From Nitratireductor sp. (GTDB lineage: Bacteria; Pseudomonadota; Alphaproteobacteria; Rhizobiales; Rhizobiaceae), in the NCBI GenBank assembly GCA_020637805.1, contig JACKJU010000005.1:124001-188000 (forward strand): DNA of 64,000 nt. The letters are read 5' to 3'. Below the pieces are notes generated by a model. The model was not told the DNA's origin. It did no database searches and worked only from the letters and a program-made list of their open reading frames with translations. Shown here in pieces: positions 17,726 through 26,232 of this stretch (within the stretch, counting starts at the first letter, position 1; every line of letters begins with the position of its first letter). A program made the position numbers and the translations under genes.

Positions 17726-17979
17726 GGCCGGGAAAGCGGCGAATAATCATTCGTGTGTTGAATTAAATTGGGTCGTTTGCTACCCCTTCTGTTGAAGAGC
17801 GGGCGCCTGCGCGACAACCGGATTTGTATTGCTGCGCTGGCACCCTAGTTCATTATTGCCTGAAGTTCGGGCGAGGATGGGCAAGAAAACGGGGTTCCGT
17901 ATTACGGCGCCCATGCAACAACCCGGCAACCCGTTCCGGTTGCCGGAAAAATGGAAATTATCAGGAGGTAGAATATCTC

Positions 17980-18990
17980 ATGCTGAAGAAACTTTCAGTT
18001 CTGGCCGCATTCGGCGTCTCGGCAGTGGCATTTGGTGCAACAGCGCAGGCGGAGGAATGCGGCGCCGTATCGATCGCCGAGATGAACTGGGCGTCGGCGG
18101 AGCTGATGGCCAATGTCGATAAGATCATTCTTGAAGAGGGCTATGGCTGTGACGTGTCGAAAGTTCCGGGAGCGACCGAGACGACCTTCGCTTCGATGAA
18201 TGAAAAGGGCCAGCCCGATGTCGCCCCCGAATTGTGGATCAACGCTGTACGTACGGCGCTTGAAGCAGCCAAGAAGGAAGGCAGTCTGGTTGCGCTCAAC
18301 AATGGCCCGATCACGGGGCTTGGCGAAGGCTGGTGGGTAACGCCAAAATTCGCCAAGGAGCACCCGGACCTCGACACCGTCGAGAAGGTGCTTGCCCATC
18401 CAGAACTGTTTCCGGATGCGGAAGACGAGAGCAAGGGCGCCTTCTACGGCTGTCCTGCCGGGTGGGGATGCCAGCTCGTGAATGCCAATCTGTTCCGTGC
18501 CTTCGAGATGGAGAAAAAGGGATGGACGCTGGTTGATCCCGGCTCGGCTGCTGGTCTGGACGGCTCCATGGCCAAGGCGAACGATCGCGGCGAAAACTGG
18601 TTCGGCTATTACTGGAACCCGACCTCGATGGTCGGAAAATACAACATGGTGATGCTGCCCTTCGAAGCCAGCTACGCCGGCGATGACAACTGGAACAACT
18701 GCATCGCCCTTGCAGAGCAGGACTGCGCGGATCCCAAGCCGACTTCCTGGATCAAGTCGGAGGTCGAGACTGTTGTGACCGATGACTTCATGGAAAAATC
18801 GGGTCCTGCTGCCGACTACTTCAAGGCGCGGATTTTCCCCGGTGATGTCATGAATGCCATGCTCGTCTACATGAACGAGAACCAGGCCAATGGTGAGGAC
18901 GCTGCCTACGAGTTCCTCGCCAAATATCCGGAAGTCTGGACGAAATGGGTTTCCGAGGATGTCGCCGAGAAGGTCAAGAAAGAGCTTTGA
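17980..18990 (+). CDS. Glycine-betaine/proline-type ABC substrate-binding protein (OpuAC family)
   Basis: A 336-residue periplasmic binding protein. MLKKLSVLAAFGVSAVAFGA with TAQA is a cleavable signal peptide. The mature part, VSIAEMNWASAELMANVDKI, is the usual OpuAC opening. Trp-rich positions (EGWWVTPKF, GENWFGYYW) fit the aromatic cage that holds quaternary ammonium ligands. Four cysteines (GCPAGWGC and two near NCIALAEQDC) could form disulfides. A strong AGGAGGTAG precedes the start. A hairpin follows the stop and separates it from the permease. Confidence 0.85.
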   Translation: MLKKLSVLAAFGVSAVAFGATAQAEECGAVSIAEMNWASAELMANVDKIILEEGYGCDVSKVPGATETTFASMNEKGQPDVAPELWINAVRTALEAAKKEGSLVALNNGPITGLGEGWWVTPKFAKEHPDLDTVEKVLAHPELFPDAEDESKGAFYGCPAGWGCQLVNANLFRAFEMEKKGWTLVDPGSAAGLDGSMAKANDRGENWFGYYWNPTSMVGKYNMVMLPFEASYAGDDNWNNCIALAEQDCADPKPTSWIKSEVETVVTDDFMEKSGPAADYFKARIFPGDVMNAMLVYMNENQANGEDAAYEFLAKYPEVWTKWVSEDVAEKVKKEL

Positions 18991-19010
18991 GGTTTTGACC
19001 TGAAAACCTG

Positions 19011-19040
19011 AACCTGTCCGCCTGAATGGGCGGACAGGTT
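19011..19040 (+). terminator. Hairpin between binding-protein and permease genes
   Basis: Perfect 12-bp stem, arm AACCTGTCCGCC, 6-base loop, followed by CTTTTGC. It lies 20 bp after the binding-protein stop. It probably acts as a leaky terminator or mRNA-end stabiliser, giving more binding protein than permease. Confidence 0.75.
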
Positions 19041-19100
19041 CTTTTGCATCAGCAAGGGAGTGCGCTCGCAAAGGGCGATCGCGCGACGCAAGGGGGGAAG

Positions 19101-19991
19101 ATGGAATTCCTGACAGAATTTCCGACCATGGGACGCACCGATCTGCGGGATCTCAAGAAGGCAATCGATGCCGGTTTCCGGGAGTTTTCCCGAAGTTACG
19201 GCGAGGGGCTGGAAGACTTCTTCCATCCGCTTCTGAAATTCATGGTCTGGTTCGAAAAACTGCTGGTCAATACGCCCTGGCCAATCGTGCTGCTGGTGAT
19301 CTCTGCGCTCGTGTGGCTGGGGTCGCGTTCCTGGAAGATGGTTACCGGAACGCTGGCGTGCTTCCTGGTGATCGGCTATCTCGACATGTGGGAAGACACG
19401 ATGGCGACGCTTGCCATTGTATCCGTGGCTACCCTGCTTTGCGTGGCTGTGGGTCTGCCTATCGGCATCCTGATGGCACGCTCCAACCGGGCACAGACCA
19501 TCATCACCCCGATACTCGACGTAATGCAGACCATTCCAAGCTTCGTCTATCTGATCCCGGTTGTCATGCTTCTCGGGATCGGCAAGGTGCCTGGATTGAT
19601 CGCCGTGTGCATCTACGCAATTCCGCCAATGGTCAGGCTGACAAATCTGGGGATCCGTCTCGTCGACCGGGAGGTGCTGGAAGCAGCCACGGCCTTTGGT
19701 GCGGACTATCGGCAGAAGTTGTTTGGCGTACAGATTCCGCTGGCACTGCCGAACATCTTCGCCGGGGTAAACCAGACGATCATGATGGCGCTTTCCATGG
19801 TGGTGATTGCATCGATGATCGGGGTAGCGGGGCTGGGCGTTCCGGTTCTTCGCGCCGTCTCGAACCAGTACCTCGCGCTTGGCCTGATGAACGGACTGGC
19901 TATCGTTGCCCTCGCGATCATTTTCGACCGGGTTTCACAGACATTCGGCCGCCGTTTGCAGGCACACCGGAATGAGGGAGCTGGCGAATGA
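19101..19991 (+). CDS. Glycine-betaine/proline-type ABC permease (ProW family)
   Basis: A 296-residue inner-membrane permease. A cytoplasmic N-terminal arm is followed by about six membrane segments (PWPIVLLVISALVWLGS, MATLAIVSVATLLCVAVGL and others). The coupling-loop element EAATAFGADYRQKLFGVQIPLALPNIFAGVNQTIMMAL is the EAA motif that contacts the ATPase. The start at 19101 follows AGGGGGGAAG. It overlaps the ATPase gene by 4 bases. Confidence 0.87.
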   Translation: MEFLTEFPTMGRTDLRDLKKAIDAGFREFSRSYGEGLEDFFHPLLKFMVWFEKLLVNTPWPIVLLVISALVWLGSRSWKMVTGTLACFLVIGYLDMWEDTMATLAIVSVATLLCVAVGLPIGILMARSNRAQTIITPILDVMQTIPSFVYLIPVVMLLGIGKVPGLIAVCIYAIPPMVRLTNLGIRLVDREVLEAATAFGADYRQKLFGVQIPLALPNIFAGVNQTIMMALSMVVIASMIGVAGLGVPVLRAVSNQYLALGLMNGLAIVALAIIFDRVSQTFGRRLQAHRNEGAGE

Positions 19992-21097
19992 ACGTGACGG
20001 CAAACCCTTCGACGATGGCGGGAAGCACGGTGGAAACCGAAGAGATCAAGGTTTCCATCCGCAATCTCTACAAGATATTCGGCGACGATCCGGCCTCGGT
20101 GCTGGACCGGGTAAAGGACGGAATGCCGAAGGCGGAACTTCTGGAAAAGCACAATCACGTGCTGGGCCTGAAGGATATCAACATCGATATGCCGGCGAAA
20201 AGGCTTCAGGTCATCATGGGCCTGTCGGGCTCGGGCAAATCGACGCTGATCCGCCACATCAACCGGCTGATCGACCCGACAGCCGGGGAAATTCTAATCG
20301 ATGGCGAAGACGTTCTTTCCTTCGACAAGAAACAGTTGCTCGAGTTCCGACGTCACAAGGCTTCCATGGTCTTCCAGAAATTCGGACTGCTGCCGCATCG
20401 CACGGTGGAGGAGAACGTGGCTTACGGATTGACCATCCAGGGCATCTCCAGGAAGGAAGCTACCGAGAAAGGCCATTACTGGATCGAGCGCGTTGGCCTT
20501 TCCGGCTTCGAGGCGCGATATCCGGGCCAGCTTTCCGGCGGCATGCAGCAACGTGTGGGCCTGGCTCGCGCACTGGCGACGGATGCTGAAATCCTGCTGA
20601 TGGACGAGGCATTCTCAGCGCTCGACCCGCTGATACGAACCGACATGCAGAACATTCTCCTCGACCTTCAGGAGGAACTGCACAAGACGATCATCTTCAT
20701 TACCCACGATCTGGACGAAGCGCTAAAAATTGCCGACAACATCGCGATCCTGCGCGATGGCGAAGTTGTTCAGCAAGGCGACCCGCAGGAAGTGATCATG
20801 AACCCGGCAGACGAGTATGTGACGGACTTCGTCGCCGATATCAATCGCGGGCGGCATGTGCGGTTGCGGTCAGTGATGGATCGCGAAGCACTGCCTTCCG
20901 GACCTGTTCTTCCCGGTTCGACCCCGCTCGAGGAATCGCTGAAACCGCTTTCCGATGCACCGGACAACGTGCTGAGCGTGGTCAATCGCAAGGGCGAGCG
21001 CATTGGTGCCGTATCGCTGAAGACGGTGATCGATGCCATGGGCGCGGGCCAGGGCATCGGGCAGGGCGCGGACGGCACCCAGAACCGCTACCGGTAA
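19988..21097 (+). CDS. Glycine-betaine/proline-type ABC ATP-binding protein (ProV/OpuAA family)
   Basis: A 369-residue ATPase. Walker A is MGLSGSGKSTLIRHINRLI, the signature is LSGGMQQRVGLARAL, and Walker B is ILLMDEAFSALDPLIR. The N-terminal extension IRNLYKIFGDDP and the insertion LEKHNHVLGLKDINIDMPAKRLQ are typical of ProV-type proteins. The C-terminal tail (after residue 280) looks like a shortened remnant of the CBS pair that senses ionic strength in OpuA, so osmotic gating may be absent. Last gene of the operon. Confidence 0.88.
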   Translation: MNVTANPSTMAGSTVETEEIKVSIRNLYKIFGDDPASVLDRVKDGMPKAELLEKHNHVLGLKDINIDMPAKRLQVIMGLSGSGKSTLIRHINRLIDPTAGEILIDGEDVLSFDKKQLLEFRRHKASMVFQKFGLLPHRTVEENVAYGLTIQGISRKEATEKGHYWIERVGLSGFEARYPGQLSGGMQQRVGLARALATDAEILLMDEAFSALDPLIRTDMQNILLDLQEELHKTIIFITHDLDEALKIADNIAILRDGEVVQQGDPQEVIMNPADEYVTDFVADINRGRHVRLRSVMDREALPSGPVLPGSTPLEESLKPLSDAPDNVLSVVNRKGERIGAVSLKTVIDAMGAGQGIGQGADGTQNRYR

Positions 21098-21121
21098 GCG
21101 GGCCAACCTGCGAGTATCGAT

Positions 21122-22048
21122 TCAACCCAGCCGGGGCAGGCTTTCCAACGGGATCAGTGCGCCGGGGTGGCGCACGACCTCTGAAGCCACGCCATGGGCG
21201 AAGCGGACTGCTTCCGGAGCCGATCTGCCCGCCAGCAAAGCGGCCAGGTAGGCACCATTGAAACTGTCGCCAGCACCGGTGCTGTCGATTGGAACGACTT
21301 TTTCCAGCGCGTCGAGTATCTCCACCGTTCCCCCGGATGCAACGGCGACCGGGCCGCCGCCATTCTTCACCACGACTATCTCGCTTCCAGCGTTCAGATA
21401 GCGTTCGGCGCAGGCTTCAAGCGTCGCGTCGCCAAACCATTCGCGCTCGTCATCGAAGCTCGGCAGGCACAGCGAGGAAACTGCCGCGGCGGATGAGAGG
21501 CTATCGAGCATGGCGTCGTGATCCTCCCAGAGTTTCGGGCGGATATTGGGATCGAAGACCACCAGCTTGCCTGCATCCCTGTGCCCGCTTACCAGGCGGA
21601 GCAATGCCTCCCGGCGATCGGGCGAGAGGATTGCAAGCGTGATGCCGGAAAAATAGATGACGTCTGCGGCGGCCAGTGCCACTCCCAACAAGGCCTCGTC
21701 GTCGGCGAGCAGGCGTGCAGCGGATTGGGAGCGCCAATAGGTAAAGGAGCGCTCGCCATCCTTCGTCTCGATCATGTAGAGACCGGGCTGGCGGACTTCG
21801 TCTCGTGCGATCCACCGGGTGCCAATCCCGTTTTCCTCCAGGAACGCTGCCATCTGTCCGGAGTAATTGTCGCTGCCGATTCTCGTGAAATACTCGACGG
21901 AGGTATCTTCGCCAGCGAGTTTGCGCAGGTACCATGCCGTGTTGAAGGTGTCTCCAGCGTAGCCCAGACGAAACAGCCCGTCTGCACGCCTGGAGAATTC
22001 CAGCATGTATTCGCCAATCGCCAGAAAGCTTTTCGCGCGGTGTGCCAC
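21122..22048 (-). CDS. PfkB-family sugar kinase, KdgK-like
   Basis: A 308-residue ribokinase/PfkB-family enzyme; best fit is 2-dehydro-3-deoxygluconokinase, which makes KDPG from KDG in the cytoplasm. The start LAIGEYMLEFSRRADGLFRLGYAGDTFNTAWYL matches KdgK. The catalytic anion-hole motif is DSTGAGDSFNGAYLAALLAG near the end. It begins with GTG two bases after the flavoprotein stop, so it is translationally coupled. It is the last gene of the long leftward sugar-acid operon and ties it to the Entner-Doudoroff route. Confidence 0.8.
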   Translation of the reverse strand: MAHRAKSFLAIGEYMLEFSRRADGLFRLGYAGDTFNTAWYLRKLAGEDTSVEYFTRIGSDNYSGQMAAFLEENGIGTRWIARDEVRQPGLYMIETKDGERSFTYWRSQSAARLLADDEALLGVALAAADVIYFSGITLAILSPDRREALLRLVSGHRDAGKLVVFDPNIRPKLWEDHDAMLDSLSSAAAVSSLCLPSFDDEREWFGDATLEACAERYLNAGSEIVVVKNGGGPVAVASGGTVEILDALEKVVPIDSTGAGDSFNGAYLAALLAGRSAPEAVRFAHGVASEVVRHPGALIPLESLPRLG

Positions 22049-22050
22049 GG

Positions 22051-23454
22051 TCAGAGCACCTTGCCGGGGTTCAGGATGTTATTGGGGTCGAGAGCCTTCT
22101 TGAGCAGGCGCATCGTGTCGAGTTCGGACGGGCTGCGCGTGAGCGGGAGCCATTGCTTCTTGGTGGTACCGATGCCGTGTTCGGCGGAAATGGTTCCGCC
22201 AAACTTTGCGACAACACCATATACGGTGTCGCAGATCAGTTGTTTCGGCGGCTTCTCTGCTGCGCGGTCACGCACCACGATGTGGATGTTGCCATCCCCG
22301 ACATGGCCGTAGAACAGCGCGTGGACAGCAGGGATTTCTGCCCTGAGCGCTTCCAGGCATTCGGTTCTGAATTCGTCCATGCGCTCCACGGGCAGGCCGA
22401 TGTCGAAGGGGATGTGATCCCCGAAGGTCAGCGGAAACTCCGATACGGCGTCCCGAACTTCCCAGAACGCACGCGCATCGGCGACCGATTGCGCGACTAC
22501 CGCGTCGGCAAGCAGTCCGTTTTCGACCTGCGCCTCAAGAAAGGAATCGAATTTTGCGCGGTCGTGTGTCTCGTCGGTGCCATGGCATTCGATCAGGACA
22601 TGGAAGCCGTGGCCCGGTCCGAAGGGCATGCGCAGGCCTGGCGTGGTCGCGATCACTTCCCAGTAGTCGGACCACATCACCTCGAAGGCCGCCAGCATCG
22701 GACCAAGTCCGCGTCGGGCCGCCTTGAGAAGTGTCACCACGTCCTCGTATTTTTCCAGTGCGCACACGGCGGCCGAAGTAAATCGGGGCAGGGGATGCAG
22801 CCGCAACACGGCGCGGGTCACGATGCCCAGCGTACCTTCCGAGCCGATGAACATCTGCTTCAGGTCGTAGGCAGCGTTGTTCTTGATCATCTTGTTCAGG
22901 CTGGTGACGATCGTGCCGTCCGCCAGAACTGCCTCGATCCCCAGCACGAGGTCGCGGGTCATGCCGTAGCGGATGACACGGTTGCCGCCGGCATTCGTGG
23001 CGATGTTGCCGCCGATGGTGCAGGATCCGCGCGCGCCAAGGTCGAGCGCGAAGTACATTCCCTTTTCTTCGGTTGCCTTCTGGACGGTCTCGAGCGGTGT
23101 TCCCGCCTTGACGGTCATTGTAGCGCCCGCGATGTCGATTTCCTCGATACCGCTCATGCGTTCCATCGACAGCGCAACAGCGCCCTCTATCGGCTGGGCG
23201 CCGCCGCACAGCCCCGTCATTCCCCCCTGGGGTACGACGGCTACTCCGTGTTCGTTGCAGAGCTTCATGGCGGCTGCCACATCGCTGGCCGATGCAGGCC
23301 TGAGCAGGGCAAGCGGCCTCACGGGGGAAAGGCCGCTCCAGTCCGCGCGGTTGCGCTCAGCGATGTCTTCGCCGGTGGCAACCGTCTTGCAGTCGAAGGC
23401 TGCTTCCAGCGCAGCGATGAATGCGTCGGACTGCGAGGATACGGGCGCGTTCAA
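22051..23454 (-). CDS. FAD-linked oxidase, GlcD / D-2-hydroxyacid dehydrogenase type
   Basis: A 467-residue PCMH-type flavoprotein. The FAD-binding domain has VVPQGGMTGLCGGAQPIEGAV and LGARGSCTIGGNIATNAGG. The C-terminal cap ends with HVGDGNIH and ISAEHGIGTTKKQWLP, the metal-binding motifs of the D-lactate/D-2-hydroxyglutarate dehydrogenase group. It would oxidise a D-2-hydroxyacid and pass electrons to a quinone, cytochrome or ETF. It may remove a D-lactate-like or D-glycerate-like product of sugar-acid cleavage. Gap to the D-isomer dehydrogenase gene upstream is 3 bp. Confidence 0.85.
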   Translation of the reverse strand: MNAPVSSQSDAFIAALEAAFDCKTVATGEDIAERNRADWSGLSPVRPLALLRPASASDVAAAMKLCNEHGVAVVPQGGMTGLCGGAQPIEGAVALSMERMSGIEEIDIAGATMTVKAGTPLETVQKATEEKGMYFALDLGARGSCTIGGNIATNAGGNRVIRYGMTRDLVLGIEAVLADGTIVTSLNKMIKNNAAYDLKQMFIGSEGTLGIVTRAVLRLHPLPRFTSAAVCALEKYEDVVTLLKAARRGLGPMLAAFEVMWSDYWEVIATTPGLRMPFGPGHGFHVLIECHGTDETHDRAKFDSFLEAQVENGLLADAVVAQSVADARAFWEVRDAVSEFPLTFGDHIPFDIGLPVERMDEFRTECLEALRAEIPAVHALFYGHVGDGNIHIVVRDRAAEKPPKQLICDTVYGVVAKFGGTISAEHGIGTTKKQWLPLTRSPSELDTMRLLKKALDPNNILNPGKVL

Positions 23455-23457
23455 CGG

Positions 23458-24420
23458 TCAGCCTTTCAGGAGATGCTGGCATTCGGGGACCGGCGTGGTG
23501 ACCGTCTGCTCGTCGATATACCGCACGAGGTTCTCGACGGTCAGGTCGCCCATTGCCCGGCGTGTCTCGATCGTGGCGCTGCCCACATGGGGGAGAAGGA
23601 CCACGTTGTCGAGCGGGAAGAGTGCTTCCGGCACGTTGGGTTCTTCCTCGAACACATCGAGACCGGCAGCACCCAGACGGCCATCGAGAAGGGCGCTGAC
23701 AAGTTCTTTCTCGTCGACCACCGTGCCACGGGCAACGTTGATCAGCGTTCCTTCCGGTCCCAGTGCCTCGATCACCTCGCGGTTCACAAGGTGTTTCGTG
23801 GCTGCACCACCGGGCGTGATCACAATCAGATAGTCGACATCCTTCGCCATCTCCGCGAGATCGGCATAATAGCGATAGGGAACGTCACGCTTGTTGCGGG
23901 TGTGGTAGGCGACGTCGCAATCGAATGCCTGAAGTTTTTGGGCAATTGTCTCACCGATGCGGCCAAGGCCCAGAATGCCAACCTTCTTGCCTTCTATCGA
24001 GTGGGTAAGCGGTGCAGCCCCGAAGCCGGTCCATTTGCCAGCACGCACATAGCTGTCATCGCGGATGACACGGCGCGAGACGGCCAGCATCAGCAGGATT
24101 GCCGTGTTCGCGACGTCGGCATTTAGCACGTTCGGGGTATGGGTGACGAAGATTCCCCGTTCGGCAGCTTTCCTGGCATCGACCGCGTCGTAGCCGACAC
24201 CGAAACAGGAGATCACCTTGAGATTGGGTAGCCTGTCCATGATCTCGGGCTTGAGGCCATCGTGCCCATTGGTCGCGACCGCGATGATGTCTTCGCCCTT
24301 GTCCTTGAGAAAGGCGTCCCAGTCCTCGACCTTCCGGCCTTCATGCACGGTAAAGCGCTCTTCGATTGCTTCCATGACCCTGGGCGTTGTTCCGCCGATC
24401 AGCAGAAGATCCGGTTTCAT
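23458..24420 (-). CDS. D-isomer-specific 2-hydroxyacid dehydrogenase (glyoxylate/hydroxypyruvate reductase type)
   Basis: A 320-residue NAD(P)-dependent dehydrogenase. The nucleotide loop is VGILGLGRIGETIAQKL. The catalytic Arg is in VINVARGTVVDE-like NVARGTVVDEKEL, the Glu is in GLDVFEEEPNVPE, and the His is in LLPHVGSAT. Length is normal for the GhrB/HprA group. It could reduce 2-keto acids made by the operon. A GC-rich hairpin precedes it, and it is separated by 138 bp from the SDR gene upstream. Confidence 0.87.
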   Translation of the reverse strand: MKPDLLLIGGTTPRVMEAIEERFTVHEGRKVEDWDAFLKDKGEDIIAVATNGHDGLKPEIMDRLPNLKVISCFGVGYDAVDARKAAERGIFVTHTPNVLNADVANTAILLMLAVSRRVIRDDSYVRAGKWTGFGAAPLTHSIEGKKVGILGLGRIGETIAQKLQAFDCDVAYHTRNKRDVPYRYYADLAEMAKDVDYLIVITPGGAATKHLVNREVIEALGPEGTLINVARGTVVDEKELVSALLDGRLGAAGLDVFEEEPNVPEALFPLDNVVLLPHVGSATIETRRAMGDLTVENLVRYIDEQTVTTPVPECQHLLKG

Positions 24421-24525
24421 GTTGGTTTCCTTTCCGTGCGGTTTCGCTGCAGCGCCGCATCAGGTGATGAAATGGGCGAAATCGCCGCCAGCCGCCGCCG
24501 ATGCGGTGTTCCAGTTGGATATGCT

Positions 24526-24553
24526 TCCGCCCGCAGAACGATCCACGGGCGGA
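24526..24553 (-). terminator. Hairpin between the SDR and D-2-hydroxyacid dehydrogenase genes
   Basis: Perfect 8-bp stem, arms TCCGCCCG and CGGGCGGA, 12-base loop, 5 bp after the SDR stop on the coding strand. No T-run follows, so it may limit or stabilise transcript rather than stop it fully. Confidence 0.5.
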
Positions 24554-24558
24554 GTAGC

Positions 24559-25305
24559 TCAATAGGTTGCGCGGCCACCTGAAATGTCGAACACGCCACC
24601 GGTCGTGAACGAGTTTTCGCGGCTCGACAGGTAGCAGATGAGGGTCGCTATCTCTTCGACGTTGACGAAGCGTCCGCGCGGTATTTTCGACAGGATGAAG
24701 TCGATGAACTCGGGCTTCATCTGGTCGAATATCCTGGTGCGGGCGGCGGCCGGTGTCACGCAGTTGACGGCGATGTCCATGCCGGCAAGTTCCTTGCCAA
24801 GTGACTTGGTGAAGCCGATGACGCCTGCCTTGGATGCCGAATAGGCGGCTGCGTTCGGATTGCCCTCCTTGCCTGCGATGGAAGCAAGGTTGACGATCCT
24901 GCCATAGCCTGCCGCCCTCATGTGCGGGACGACAGCCTTGTTTGTGTAGAAGGTGCCATTCAGGTTCAGGTTGAGGATGCGCAGCCATTCCTCGACCGGA
25001 TAGTCCTCGACGGATGCGTTGAGACCGGCAATGCCTGCTGAATTGACCAGAATGGAAATCTTGCCGAGGGAAGCAACGGCGGCGTTGGCCGTCTGCTGGC
25101 ACTCAGCAAAATCGGTAATGTCTACCTTTGCCGTGGTGGAGGCATCGCCCAGTTCCGATTTCGCCTCTGCAAGCGCGTTTTCATCGATGTCCCAGAGTTG
25201 GACCCTGGCACCGGAATTGATCATGCGTTTTGCGGTGGCGAAACCGATACCCTGCGCGCCACCCGTGATGATGGCGACTTCGCCATCAAGATCATAGCGG
25301 TTCAT
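24559..25305 (-). CDS. SDR-family oxidoreductase
   Basis: A 248-residue classical short-chain dehydrogenase. The coenzyme motif is AIITGGAQGIGFATA, the NAG-type element is VNSAGIAGLNA, and the active site is YSASKAGVIGFTK (Tyr and Lys). The acidic residue after beta-strand 2 (LWDIDENAL) suggests NAD preference. It is 16 bp downstream of the FAH-family hydrolase gene. An SDR next to such a hydrolase fits a 2-keto-3-deoxy sugar acid 4-dehydrogenase, whose diketo product the hydrolase would split. Substrate unproven. Confidence 0.82.
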   Translation of the reverse strand: MNRYDLDGEVAIITGGAQGIGFATAKRMINSGARVQLWDIDENALAEAKSELGDASTTAKVDITDFAECQQTANAAVASLGKISILVNSAGIAGLNASVEDYPVEEWLRILNLNLNGTFYTNKAVVPHMRAAGYGRIVNLASIAGKEGNPNAAAYSASKAGVIGFTKSLGKELAGMDIAVNCVTPAAARTRIFDQMKPEFIDFILSKIPRGRFVNVEEIATLICYLSSRENSFTTGGVFDISGGRATY

Positions 25306-25321
25306 TGGCTTCCGTCCGTTT

Positions 25322-26170
25322 CTACTTGTCCGCCCTGACGGACTGTTTCTGCTGTCCAAGTCCCTCGATGCCGAGTTCGATCACGTCACCTTCCTTGAGG
25401 TAGACCGGTTCCGGCTTGATCCCCATGCCGACGCCCGGGGGCGTGCCGGTGGAAATGACGTCGCCTGGATGCAGCGTCATGAGGCCAGAGAGGTGTTCGA
25501 TGATCTGGGCGACCGTGAAGATCATGGTGTTGGTATTGCCGTTCTGCATGCGCTTGCCGTTGACGTCGAGCCACATGCTCAGGTTCTGCGGGTCGCCGGC
25601 TTCGTCGGTCGTGACAAGCCAGGGGCCGGTTGGGCCGAAGGTGTCGCAGGACTTGCCCTTGGTCCACTGGCCGGTCAGCTGGGTCTGGTAGTGGCGCTCG
25701 GAGACGTCGTTGATCACGCAGTAGCCAGCGACATAATCCAGCGCATCCTTCTCACTGACATATTTCGCCTTGCGGCCGATAACGACACCGAGTTCGACTT
25801 CCCAGTCGGTGTGGGTGGAGCCGCGCGGCATCACGACATCGTCGTTCGGGCCGACCACGGCGGAGGTGGCCTTGTGAAACAGGATCGGGTGTTCGGGGAT
25901 AGCAGCGCCGGTTTCGGCAGCGTGGTCGGAATAGTTCAGCCCGATGCAGAGGAACTTTCCGATATTGCCAACACAGGGGCCGAGACGCGGGTTTCCTTCG
26001 ACAAGCGGAAGCGTCTGCGGGTCGATACCCGACAGTTTGGCAAGCGTGTCCGGTGCGAGTGCGGCACCTGCAATGTCGTCCACCTGGGCGGACAGGTCGC
26101 GCAGCTTTCCGTCCTTGTCAATCATGCCGGGCTTTTCGGCACCCTCGGCGCCATAGCGTACAAGTTTCAT
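25322..26170 (-). CDS. FAH-family hydrolase (2,4-diketo-3-deoxy-sugar acid hydrolase type)
   Basis: A 282-residue fumarylacetoacetate hydrolase-family protein. Metal ligands are in the E-x-E element TDWEVELGVVIG and Asp in GYCVINDVSERHYQ. The start MKLVRYGAEGAEKPGMIDKDG and the end STGTPPGVGMGIKPE are strongly typical of the group that includes 2,4-diketo-3-deoxy-L-fuconate hydrolase, which yields pyruvate and lactate. Within this operon it would complete the non-phosphorylated branch together with an SDR. Ureidoglycolate lyase-like activity is an alternative that the context does not favour. Confidence 0.83.
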   Translation of the reverse strand: MKLVRYGAEGAEKPGMIDKDGKLRDLSAQVDDIAGAALAPDTLAKLSGIDPQTLPLVEGNPRLGPCVGNIGKFLCIGLNYSDHAAETGAAIPEHPILFHKATSAVVGPNDDVVMPRGSTHTDWEVELGVVIGRKAKYVSEKDALDYVAGYCVINDVSERHYQTQLTGQWTKGKSCDTFGPTGPWLVTTDEAGDPQNLSMWLDVNGKRMQNGNTNTMIFTVAQIIEHLSGLMTLHPGDVISTGTPPGVGMGIKPEPVYLKEGDVIELGIEGLGQQKQSVRADK

Positions 26171-26232
26171 GTGTCCTGGTATCCTCAGTTTGTAATTTCT
26201 GCGTGTTCCTTCAAACCTGCGGCTTGAAGGGT

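Larger units (their letters stand above)
17603..17979. other. 377-bp divergent intergenic region (marR / betaine ABC)
   Basis: No convincing gene. It must hold the promoters for marR (leftward) and for the ABC importer (rightward). Two dyads stand out (17634-17650 and 17704-17725). Just before the importer start the sequence has a strong AGGAGGTAG ribosome-binding site. A short open frame from 17824 into the importer gene is only an in-frame extension of it. Confidence 0.6.

Noticed and set aside
17824..17979. N-terminal extension of the betaine-binding protein
   Set aside because: The ATG at 17980 has AGGAGGTAG and begins a perfect signal peptide; the extension has no ribosome-binding site.
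22042..24126. A 694-codon open frame on the plus strand opposite the flavoprotein and 2-hydroxyacid dehydrogenase genes
   Set aside because: High GC leaves long antisense frames open. The minus-strand proteins have full family motifs, and the plus-strand translation shows none.
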